Of a stretch of DNA of 49,000 bases, positions 42,594 to 49,000 are shown piece by piece. This stretch comes from JAJTHJ01 sp046316025 (GTDB lineage: Bacteria > Pseudomonadota > Gammaproteobacteria > Burkholderiales > Burkholderiaceae_F): positions 1 through 49,000 of the forward strand of contig JBKCXU010000109.1 in assembly GCA_046316025.1 (NCBI GenBank), written 5' to 3'. The position numbers were made by a program, and so were the translations under genes. The notes beneath the pieces were generated by a model, which was not told the DNA's origin, made no database searches, and saw only the letters and a list, made by a program, of their open reading frames with translations. Positions within the stretch are counted from its first letter, which is position 1. Every line of letters begins with the position of its first letter.

Positions 42594-43409
42594 ATGACGC
42601 CCGATATCGAAACGCTCTGGGACTTCGGCCAACCGCAGGTCAGCGAAGAACGCTTCCGTGCCGCGCTAGCCGGCGCCAGCGGCGACGACGCGTTGATCCT
42701 GCAAACGCAAATCGCCCGCAGCTACGGCCTGCGGCGCGACTTTGCGCGGGCACAGGCGATACTGCGGCAGGTCGAGCCGCAACTCGCCACCGCAGGTGCC
42801 GAGGTACGCGTGCGCTGGGCGCTGGAGTGGGGTCGCACCCATGTCTCGGCGACGCACCCGCCGCAGACGCAAACGCCGCCAGCGCGGCAAGCGGCGCGCG
42901 AGGCCTACCTGCGCACCGTGCGGGAGGCGCGCGCCGCGCAACTGGACGCTCTGGCCGTGGATGCGCTGCACATGATGGCGTTCGTCGAGACGGCCACGGA
43001 AGAGCAGATCCGCTGGAACCGCGAAGCGCTGGCAATCGCACTCGCCTCGGCGCAGCCGGCGGCGCGCCGCTGGGAAGCGTCGCTGCGCAACAACCTCGGG
43101 CTGGCGCTGCATCGGCTGGCGCGCTACGACGAGGCGTTGGCCGAGTTCGAGCGGGCGCTGGCCTTGCGCGAGGCGCGCGGCAATGCCGAGGCGACCCGCG
43201 TGGCGCGCTGGATGGTGGCGTGGACGTTGCGTGCGCTGGCGCGCGACGACGAAGCGCTGGCGATCCAGTTGCGACTGGAGCGCGAGGCCGAGGCGGCCGA
43301 CGCGCCCGACCCCTACGTGTTCGAGGAACTCGAGATCCTGTACCGCTCGCGCGGCGACGCCGAACGCGCCGCGCACTACGCGCAGCGGCGACAGACGGTG
43401 CGCCCGTAG
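42594..43409 (+). CDS. TPR-repeat protein
   Basis: 271 residues from the ATG at 42594; the frame is open upstream to 42396 but that part lacks family features. Helical repeats are seen, clearest as SLRNNLGLALHRLARYDEALAEFERALALREARGNAEA, followed by another ARDDEALAIQLRLEREAE. TPR solenoids mediate protein binding; no partner is evident. The 242-base region before it also serves as the mgtA upstream region and shows no clear motif. Confidence 0.7.
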   Translation: MTPDIETLWDFGQPQVSEERFRAALAGASGDDALILQTQIARSYGLRRDFARAQAILRQVEPQLATAGAEVRVRWALEWGRTHVSATHPPQTQTPPARQAAREAYLRTVREARAAQLDALAVDALHMMAFVETATEEQIRWNREALAIALASAQPAARRWEASLRNNLGLALHRLARYDEALAEFERALALREARGNAEATRVARWMVAWTLRALARDDEALAIQLRLEREAEAADAPDPYVFEELEILYRSRGDAERAAHYAQRRQTVRP

Positions 43410-43430
43410 GCGAACGCAGAGGAGCGGCGC

Positions 43431-43850
43431 CTACTCGCCGACCAAGTGCAGCGCCACCTCGCGCGCATGGCCGCGGCGGCGGTGCTCGTAGACGAAAACG
43501 CCCTGCAAAGTGCCGAGGGCCAGCGCGCCATTTACGACCGGCACCGCGACCTGCGTTTGTGTCAGCGCCGCGCGCACGTGCGCGGGCATGTCGTCCGCGC
43601 CTTCGGCATCGTGTTCGAAGAGCGCATCGCCGTCCGGCACCAGCCGCGCAAAGAAGCGCTCCAGATCGCGCCGCACCGCGGGGTCGGCGTTCTCGGTAAC
43701 GATCAGGCTTGCCGAGGTGTGGCGGATGAAGATCGTCAGCAGCCCGTCGCGGATGCCGGTGCCGTCCAACCAGCGCGCGATCTGCGGCGTGATCTCGACA
43801 AAGCCGCGGCCCGGCGTAGCAATGCGCAGCGGGGCTTGCGCCTGTCGCAT
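43431..43850 (-). CDS. YjbQ family (UPF0047) protein
   Basis: 139 residues from the ATG at 43850. Conserved blocks are GRGFVEITPQIARWL, GLLTIFIRHTSASLIVTENADPAVRRDLERFF and AALTQTQVAVPVVNGALALGTLQGVFVYEHRRRGHAREV. This matches the YjbQ/UPF0047 family, whose members have weak thiamine-phosphate synthase activity and a buried His/Cys-type site. It starts two bases after the MFS gene stop and is its operon partner. Confidence 0.88.
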   Translation of the reverse strand: MRQAQAPLRIATPGRGFVEITPQIARWLDGTGIRDGLLTIFIRHTSASLIVTENADPAVRRDLERFFARLVPDGDALFEHDAEGADDMPAHVRAALTQTQVAVPVVNGALALGTLQGVFVYEHRRRGHAREVALHLVGE

Positions 43851-43852
43851 CG

Positions 43853-45145
43853 CTACGCCGGCGCGTGCAGCCGCGGCAACTCGCGCGTGGTGCGGATCAC
43901 CGCCTGGCGCCAGCCGGCGAGCGCCAGCAGGAGCACGCCGGTGCCGGCAAAGACGAGTGCAGCGCGCAGGCCGTAGTGCTCGCCCAGCCAGCCGCCGATC
44001 AGCGCGCCCGGCCCGGCGGGCAGCAGGATGAGCCAGCGCATCGTGCTCGTCATCCGCCCGAGCAGCGGCGCCGGCGTGACCGCCTGCCGCAGCGCGAGGA
44101 AGGTGATGAAGATCAGGATCGCCCCCACGCCGAAAAAAAACAGCATCGCGCAGAACATCGCGACACCCAGCGGCGAGGCCGGCGCCAGCGCGCCCAGCAG
44201 CCAGCCGGCGCCGGTGGTGGCGAAGCCCAATAGCAGCGTCGGCCCCGGGCCAAGCCGCCACGCGACGCGGTTGCCGACCACACTCGCCCCGAGCGTGCCG
44301 ACGCCGAGCGCCACGTAACAGAACCCGACCGCGCCGGCCGACAGGCCCAGCGTGCGCGTGGCAAACAAAATCTGCACGACCAGCGCGGCCTGGTGGCACA
44401 GCTGCCAGCCGCCGACCAGCAGCGCCATCGTCACCAGCAAGCGGTGGCTGCGTACGAAGTCAAGGCCAGTGCGCAGCGCGTCCCAGAAGCGGGTGGCGGC
44501 GTGCAGTTCTTCGGTCACGCGCACGCCGCGCAAAATGGCCGCGGAAAACGCCAGCAGCACCGCATCGACCACCAGCGCGAACGGCGCGCCGACGAGCTTG
44601 ATCAACGCGCCGGCCGCGCCAGGGCCGGCGACCTCTGCGGTCGAGTTGGCGAGCGCGTTCTTGGCGTGCGCCTCGACCAGCCGCTCGCGCGGCACGATTT
44701 GCGTGAGCACGATCTGCGCAGCGCTGCCGGCGATGGTGTAGGCGGTGCCGATCAGAAAGCCGACCACGTACAGCCAGTGCATTGTCAGCACGCCGAGCCA
44801 CCAAGCAAGTGGCACAGTCACCACCGCCAGCGCGATGAACAGCTCGCCGGCGATGTAGACGGGCAGCTTGCGCACGCGGTCCAACCAGACGCCGGCCGGC
44901 AGCGAGAAGAGCACGAACGGCAGCACCTCCATCGCGGTCAGGATGCCCATTTGCGTGGGCGAGGCGTGCAGCAGCACCGCCGCAGTCAGCGGCAGCGCGA
45001 GCAGCGTGACCTGACCGCCGAAACCGCTGATCAGGATCGAAGTCCACAAGCGCCGATAGACGCGGTCGCGCAGCAGGTCGTCCGGGGCGAGCCGGACATG
45101 GCGCCACCAGCGGCCGGGCAGGCGCCGGGCAAGGGAAGTGCTCAT
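43853..45145 (-). CDS. MFS exporter (EntS-like, MFS_3)
   Basis: 430 residues with 12 predicted membrane helices. It begins DRVYRRLWTSILISGFGGQVTLLALPLTA and includes SLPAGVWLDRVRKLPVYIAGELF (the MFS motif A loop), GSAAQIVLTQIVPRERLVEAHAKN and TPAPLLGRMTSTMRWL. These match the drug and siderophore efflux group that includes EntS. It is transcribed away from the small HTH gene across a palindromic operator, so it is probably repressed by that regulator. Confidence 0.85.
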   Translation of the reverse strand: MSTSLARRLPGRWWRHVRLAPDDLLRDRVYRRLWTSILISGFGGQVTLLALPLTAAVLLHASPTQMGILTAMEVLPFVLFSLPAGVWLDRVRKLPVYIAGELFIALAVVTVPLAWWLGVLTMHWLYVVGFLIGTAYTIAGSAAQIVLTQIVPRERLVEAHAKNALANSTAEVAGPGAAGALIKLVGAPFALVVDAVLLAFSAAILRGVRVTEELHAATRFWDALRTGLDFVRSHRLLVTMALLVGGWQLCHQAALVVQILFATRTLGLSAGAVGFCYVALGVGTLGASVVGNRVAWRLGPGPTLLLGFATTGAGWLLGALAPASPLGVAMFCAMLFFFGVGAILIFITFLALRQAVTPAPLLGRMTSTMRWLILLPAGPGALIGGWLGEHYGLRAALVFAGTGVLLLALAGWRQAVIRTTRELPRLHAPA

Positions 45146-45202
45146 CGCATCACGCGCGGGTGTCTGCCGGCGGCGGCCACACCCGGTGTCTCATGGCCTG
45201 TC

Positions 45203-45224
45203 ATGATAAACGATCGTTTATCAT
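45203..45224. promoter_or_regulatory. Palindromic operator between the MFS and HTH genes
   Basis: A perfect 22-base palindrome built from half-sites GATAAAC and GTTTATC separated by GATC, with ATG/CAT-type outer bases. It lies 7 bases before the HTH start codon and 58 bases before the MFS start. A second copy of the same half-sites with the same 4-base spacing is at 45658-45677. Confidence 0.85.
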
Positions 45225-45231
45225 TGTTGCC

Positions 45232-45663
45232 ATGCTGGACCTCGCGGCGATACGTTTGCGCAACACTCGCGCCTTGTTTGCGGAGTTCGTGCGCTCCACC
45301 GTCGCCGTGCACGCCGCCGGCGACGTGAAGGGGCTGGATCGGCTGTTTGCCGAACATCTGGCGATTGCGCCCAGCTACTGGTCGCAGCTCAAAAGCGGCG
45401 AGCGGCAGATCGGCGAGAAGCTGGCGCGGCAGTTCGAGTCGCTGGCCGGCAAGCCGGCGGGCTGGTTGGATGCCGTGCAGCAGGCGGCGCGCGCCGCGGC
45501 GGCGCCGGCGCCGGAGCCGTCGCTGCCGGTCAATGCCGACGAACGCTTTGCGGTCGGGCTGTTTCTGACCGCCTACCGGCTCAACCCGCAGGCGGTCAAG
45601 CAGCGCCTGCTCGCTACGCTGGATGCGGAGATGCTCAAGGCCCGGCCCGCGCCGCGCAGATAA
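45232..45663 (+). CDS. Small HTH transcriptional regulator
   Basis: 143 residues from the ATG at 45232. The core LFAEHLAIAPSYWSQLKSGERQIGEKLARQFESLAGKPAGWLD is a Xre-type helix-turn-helix, with the recognition helix around SYWSQLKSGER. A 30-residue helical N-terminus (IRLRNTRALFAEFVRSTVAVH) and a C-terminal helical tail may dimerise. Its ATG directly follows a perfect palindrome, and its TAA stop lies inside a second copy of that palindrome. It is the obvious candidate to bind both. Confidence 0.75.
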   Translation: MLDLAAIRLRNTRALFAEFVRSTVAVHAAGDVKGLDRLFAEHLAIAPSYWSQLKSGERQIGEKLARQFESLAGKPAGWLDAVQQAARAAAAPAPEPSLPVNADERFAVGLFLTAYRLNPQAVKQRLLATLDAEMLKARPAPRR

Positions 45664-45677
45664 ACGCGGGTTTATCT
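45658..45677. promoter_or_regulatory. Second operator, upstream of the old-yellow-enzyme gene
   Basis: AGATAAAC-GCGG-GTTTATCT: half-sites GATAAAC and GTTTATC are identical to the first operator, and the spacer is again 4 bases but of different sequence. It covers the regulator's stop codon and lies 61 bases before the reductase ATG, so it could control the reductase separately. Confidence 0.82.
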
Positions 45678-45738
45678 ACGGAGCGGCCCGGCCGCGGTGT
45701 ATCGTCGCGCCCGCCCCGAAACACTCTCTGGAGACCCC

Positions 45739-46809
45739 ATGCTGTTCGCCCCCTTCAGCCGCCGCGGCCTTGCCCTCGCCAACCGCATCGTGATGGCACC
45801 GATGACCCGCTGCCGCGCCATCGACAACGTGCCCAACGCATTGATGGCCGAGTACTACGGCCAGCGCGCCAGCGCCGGCCTGATCGTCACCGAAGGCACC
45901 TCGCCGTCGCAAAACGGGCTGGGCTACGCGCGCATCCCGGGGCTGTACAGCGGCGCGCAGCTGCGCGGCTGGCAGGCCGTGACGCACGCGGTGCACCGCC
46001 GCGGCGGCAAGATCTTCGTGCAGTTGATGCACACCGGCCGCGTGACCGCGGCGGCCAATCTGCCGCGCGGCGGCGAGACCGTCGGCCCGACCGCCGTGGT
46101 CTGCCCCGGCGAGATGTACACCGACAGCGCCGGCATGCAGCCGCACACGCCGCCGCGCGCGATGACCGAGCGCGACATCTACGACACCGTGCGCGAATAC
46201 GTGCGCGGCGCGGAAATCGCGGTCGAAGCCGGCTTCGACGGCATCGAACTGCACGGCGCCAACGGCTACCTGATCGAGCAGTTCCTCAACGCCAACGTCA
46301 ACACCCGTGGCGACCGCTATGGCGGCAGCGCCGTCAACCGCAACCGCTTCGCACTCGACGTGGCGCGCGCCTGCGTCAAGGCGATCGGTGCCGAGCGCGT
46401 GGGCATCCGGCTGTCGCCCTTCGGCGTGTTCAACGCGACCGGCGCCTATCCCGGCATGGAGGAGCAGTACCTGGAACTGGCGCAGGACTTGTCGCGGCTG
46501 GGACTCGTTTACCTGCACCTGGTCGATCACTCGTCGATGGGTGCGCCCGAGGTGCCCGCCGCGTTCAAGGCGCAGTTGCGGCGGGCGTTCAACGGCGTGT
46601 TCGTCGCCTCCGGCGGCTTCGATAGCGCGCGCGCCGAGCAGGTGTTGGCGGCGGGCGAGGCCGATCTCGTCGCTTTCGGCCGGCCGTTCATTGCCAACCC
46701 TGATCTGGTGGCGCGGATGCAAGCGGGCCTGCCGCTGGCGACGCCGGATCAGGCGACCTTCTACACGCTGGGGGCGCAGGGGTACACCGACTATCCGGCA
46801 GCAACGTAA
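45739..46809 (+). CDS. Old yellow enzyme family alkene reductase (NemA-like)
   Basis: 356 residues from the ATG at 45739 with GGAG upstream. FMN-barrel hallmarks: RIVMAPMTRCRA near the N-terminus, VQLMHTGRVT, the active-site pair in IELHGANGYLIEQFLN (His and Asn), RGDRYGGS with the catalytic-region Tyr, and VGIRLSPFG and FGRPFIANPDLVARM at the phosphate site. It reduces activated C=C bonds such as N-ethylmaleimide, enones and some nitro compounds. A GATAAAC-N4-GTTTATC operator precedes it, linking it to the adjacent HTH regulator and MFS exporter. Confidence 0.92.
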   Translation: MLFAPFSRRGLALANRIVMAPMTRCRAIDNVPNALMAEYYGQRASAGLIVTEGTSPSQNGLGYARIPGLYSGAQLRGWQAVTHAVHRRGGKIFVQLMHTGRVTAAANLPRGGETVGPTAVVCPGEMYTDSAGMQPHTPPRAMTERDIYDTVREYVRGAEIAVEAGFDGIELHGANGYLIEQFLNANVNTRGDRYGGSAVNRNRFALDVARACVKAIGAERVGIRLSPFGVFNATGAYPGMEEQYLELAQDLSRLGLVYLHLVDHSSMGAPEVPAAFKAQLRRAFNGVFVASGGFDSARAEQVLAAGEADLVAFGRPFIANPDLVARMQAGLPLATPDQATFYTLGAQGYTDYPAAT

Positions 46810-46818
46810 GGTGCGCCG

Positions 46819-47682
46819 GTGCCGCTCGTCCTGCGCACCGCGTACTGGCACGACACTCGCGCCCGCGCGGCGTTCAAGGACCTGATCCGCGACGTCTTCG
46901 GCCTGGACTTCTCCGCGTGGGACGCTGCCGGGTATTGGGACGAGGCTTACGTGCCGTTCACGCTGTTCGACGGCGAGCGCGCGGTGGCGAGCGTCTGCAT
47001 GTATCTGATGGATGCGGTGGTCGACGGCCGCCCGCATCCGCTGGTGCAAGTCAGCGGCGTGGCCACACGACTTGAGTGGCGCCGCCGCGGCCTGTCGCGG
47101 CAATTGCTCGAAGCCGGCCTCGGTTGGGCGCGCCAACGCACGCGCGGCAGCTTTCTTTTTGCCGACGACGAGGCGGTGTCGCTGTACCGGCGGGTTGGCT
47201 TCGCCGCCTGTGAGGAGTACGTCGAGAGCATCGCTGCACCGCCAGTGTTGCATCGCCCGGGCGCGCGGCGGCTCGACATGGACGCGGCTCACGATCGCGA
47301 TCTGCTGTATGCGCTGGCGCAGCGGCGCGACGTGGTGTCGGACCGCTTTGGCGTGCGCAACGCGCGACTGCTGATGTTCCACGCGATGTACCGGGTCCGC
47401 GACGGGGTATGGGTCGTACCCGCGCTCGACTGCGCGGTGCTGTTCCGGCGCCAAGCCGGCGTGCTGCACGTCTACGACATCGTCGCCGAGCGCATGCCGC
47501 ATTGGTCGGCGCTCTACCCCTACCTGGCGGACGCGAACGACCGGCAGGTCGAGTTCAACTTCGCCACCGACAAGCTCGGCTTGGAAGGCGTCGAGAGGCA
47601 GCCGCTGATGGGCAACAACTGCCACGTCGGTGATGGCTTTCCGCTGGCCGCGCCGGTGTTTCCGTTCACGGCGCGGGCGTAG
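46819..47682 (+). CDS. GNAT-family N-acetyltransferase
   Basis: 287 residues from the GTG at 46819, 9 bases after the reductase stop and so probably in its operon. The GNAT core is in the first half: RAVASVCMYLMDAV, VQVSGVATRLEWRRRGLSRQLLEAGLGWA (the acetyl-CoA-binding R/Q-x-x-G-x-G/A region) and LYRRVGFAACEEYVES. The C-terminal 130 residues form a second domain like those of Eis-type or two-domain GNATs. Context suggests modification of a toxic compound, which is inference. Confidence 0.82.
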   Translation: MPLVLRTAYWHDTRARAAFKDLIRDVFGLDFSAWDAAGYWDEAYVPFTLFDGERAVASVCMYLMDAVVDGRPHPLVQVSGVATRLEWRRRGLSRQLLEAGLGWARQRTRGSFLFADDEAVSLYRRVGFAACEEYVESIAAPPVLHRPGARRLDMDAAHDRDLLYALAQRRDVVSDRFGVRNARLLMFHAMYRVRDGVWVVPALDCAVLFRRQAGVLHVYDIVAERMPHWSALYPYLADANDRQVEFNFATDKLGLEGVERQPLMGNNCHVGDGFPLAAPVFPFTARA

Positions 47683-47692
47683 CGGCTTTGCC

Positions 47693-48952
47693 TCAGCCGT
47701 CGACGATCAGGTAAATCCCCAGCCCCACCATCACCAGGCCGCTGATCAGCTTCAACACGCGGCCTTCTTTCTCTTGCAGGCGGTGGCGGCTCAGCAGCGT
47801 CACGCCAATGCCGAGGATGATCAGGTCGTCGAGCATGTAAGCGGCGATGTAGAGCAGCAGATAGCCGTAGTAAGTGGCGGTGTCCAGCTCTTGCAGCGTG
47901 AGGATGCGCGTGAACAGCGCCGGGAAGCCGCTGGTGCAGAGAAACTCGACGATCTGCACCAGCAGCGCGAGGATCACCGCGCCGACGATGGCCGCGGTCA
48001 GGGTGGGCGCGTGCAGCAGGCCGCGGATGCGCGCGTAGATACCGGGCTTGGCGCGCTCCGGAATCGACAGCGAGATGCCGCGGCCCAAGGCGAAGAAGTC
48101 CTTCAGGTTGACGAGCCCCGCGACGATGGCAATGGCCGCGATGACGAGTTGCGAGGCGCGCGACAGGCCGATCAGCAGGAACAGATTCAGCCACGCCGCC
48201 ATGAACACGAAGTAGGCGAGACCCTGGATCAGCACGAAGGTACCGGCGATCGCCAGCATCCGCTTGCGGTCGTTTAACGGCGCCAGGATCGAGATCATCA
48301 GCAGCAGCACCCACATCGAGCAGGGGTTGAAGCCGTCGAGCAGGCCCATCGCCAGCGTGAACAGCGGCAGCCCCACGTCGTCGAGCGTGAGCTTGCGGCC
48401 GAAGAAGTCGATCGAGAACGCCTCCGGCGGCGGCGCCTCGGCCGCCGCGCCCGGCCGCTTGCAGGCGACTGCGTCTTCGGCTTCGCAGGTGCCGGCGGCA
48501 CCCGCGGTGTGTGCGCCCGTGCCGCCCCGACCGGCCAGGGCGGCAAGGATCAGCTTGTCGGTGGATGCCTCTTCGGAGTAGCCCATGATCAACTGGCCGC
48601 GCACCAGAATCGCCGGCACGCGCGCCGCGCCGCCGCCGTACTGCTTGACGACCTCGATCAGCCGGTCCATCGCCGCCGGCTCCTTGGTCACGTCGCGGAT
48701 GCCGATGACGAGCTCCGGCCGCTCCTTGGCGAGCTGGCCCAGAAACTCCTCGGCCTTGGCGCAGTGCGGGCAGCCTTCGCGGACGAAGACTTCGATCTTG
48801 TTTGCATCGGGTGCAGCCGGCGCATCGGCCGCGCCAGCGATGCCGGCGGCGAGCGCCAGCCAGAGCGCGGCCAGCCCGTGCAGCAAGATCGAGCGCAGGC
48901 CCGCCCCAGCCCGTCGTTCCCGCGGCCGCGGGGACCCCCGGGCGCCGGGCAA
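47693..48952 (-). CDS. Thiol-redox membrane protein: glutaredoxin-like domain fused to DsbD/CcdA-like domain
   Basis: Up to 419 residues; the start is uncertain because no ATG precedes the signal sequence, and 48952 is a TTG. The signal segment LRSILLHGLAALWLALAAGIAGA is followed by a thioredoxin/glutaredoxin domain with REGCPHCAKAEEFL. After a Pro/Ala linker come about six membrane helices with a Cys in GLLDGFNPCSMWVLLLMIS and in VEFLCTSGFPALF, the two-Cys arrangement of DsbD/CcdA electron carriers. It probably moves reducing power from the cytoplasm to periplasmic thiols. It converges on the GNAT gene. Confidence 0.82.
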   Translation of the reverse strand: MPGARGSPRPRERRAGAGLRSILLHGLAALWLALAAGIAGAADAPAAPDANKIEVFVREGCPHCAKAEEFLGQLAKERPELVIGIRDVTKEPAAMDRLIEVVKQYGGGAARVPAILVRGQLIMGYSEEASTDKLILAALAGRGGTGAHTAGAAGTCEAEDAVACKRPGAAAEAPPPEAFSIDFFGRKLTLDDVGLPLFTLAMGLLDGFNPCSMWVLLLMISILAPLNDRKRMLAIAGTFVLIQGLAYFVFMAAWLNLFLLIGLSRASQLVIAAIAIVAGLVNLKDFFALGRGISLSIPERAKPGIYARIRGLLHAPTLTAAIVGAVILALLVQIVEFLCTSGFPALFTRILTLQELDTATYYGYLLLYIAAYMLDDLIILGIGVTLLSRHRLQEKEGRVLKLISGLVMVGLGIYLIVDG

Positions 48953-49000
48953 CGGCCCGGGGGTCCGGCGGGCGCGGGTCCGGCGGGGCGCGCGGGGGGG

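Noticed and set aside
48960..49000. G-rich low-complexity end as a biological element
   Set aside because: It is at the window edge and consists of simple GC-rich sequence; it may be a contig end and supports no feature.
1..49000. Prophage, insertion sequence, CRISPR array, tRNA or rRNA
   Set aside because: No integrase, transposase, capsid or cas gene, no regular direct repeats with spacers, and no recognisable tRNA or rRNA segment was found on either strand.

Overview
This is one contiguous window of about 49 kb of GC-rich chromosomal DNA. The gene families (a fused isobutyryl-CoA mutase of the IcmF type, a UvrA paralogue, PPK2, Ada, an NnrU-type protein, an NrsF-regulated sigma factor with a bufferin operon, DUF1857) and two classes of short dispersed palindromic repeats suggest a betaproteobacterium, perhaps Burkholderiales or Rhodocyclales. 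That placement is inference, since there is no rRNA or core phylogenetic marker here. I saw no rRNA, tRNA, CRISPR array, prophage or complete insertion sequence. Most of the window is ordinary chromosomal housekeeping and stress functions. Several genes are broken, so either genome decay or assembly error has acted here.

Region by region. 1-10.1 kb: the 3' end of icmF, a UvrA-like ATPase carrying a palindromic repeat translated in frame, a GT4 glycosyltransferase, a di-heme cytochrome c peroxidase/MauG-like protein, a carotenoid-desaturase-like FAD enzyme, PPK2, and a small toxin-antitoxin pair. 10.3-20.2 kb: DUF2141 protein, exported amidohydrolase, lipoprotein, FadL-type porin, rhodanese-like protein, DUF1857 protein, SDR, an internally duplicated exported protein, an ECF sigma factor with a Cys-bearing C-terminal extension, and a DnaQ/GIY-YIG nuclease. 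20.3-27.3 kb: orphan SoxX-like cytochrome, small membrane protein, long thioredoxin-fold protein, NnrU family protein, Ada, and an S41-protease lipoprotein.

27.3-31.9 kb is the most coherent system. A SigF-like sigma factor overlaps its NrsF-type membrane anti-sigma gene. Close by are a truncated YHS-domain gene and a bufferin operon: a Cys-rich BufA2-type precursor peptide, its MNIO modifying enzyme BufB (DUF692) and its partner BufC (DUF2063). Three promoters of the form GTAAC(C/A)-N16-CGAA can be read directly, one before the sigma gene, one before the YHS gene and one before bufA. The locus therefore looks like a self-contained metal-stress (probably copper) regulon making a modified metal-sequestering peptide.

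32.0-42.4 kb: a frameshifted methyltransferase, cardiolipin synthase, a large unknown Cys-containing protein with two carboxypeptidase-regulatory-like regions, two SH3b-domain exported proteins, and an MgtA-type Mg2+ ATPase interrupted by an in-frame TAA and carrying an altered phosphorylation motif. 42.6-49.0 kb: TPR protein, YjbQ, MFS exporter, a small HTH regulator, an old-yellow-enzyme reductase, a GNAT acetyltransferase and a DsbD-like thiol-redox membrane protein. Two near-identical operators (GATAAAC-N4-GTTTATC) flank the HTH gene and tie the exporter, the regulator and the reductase into one predicted detoxification regulon.
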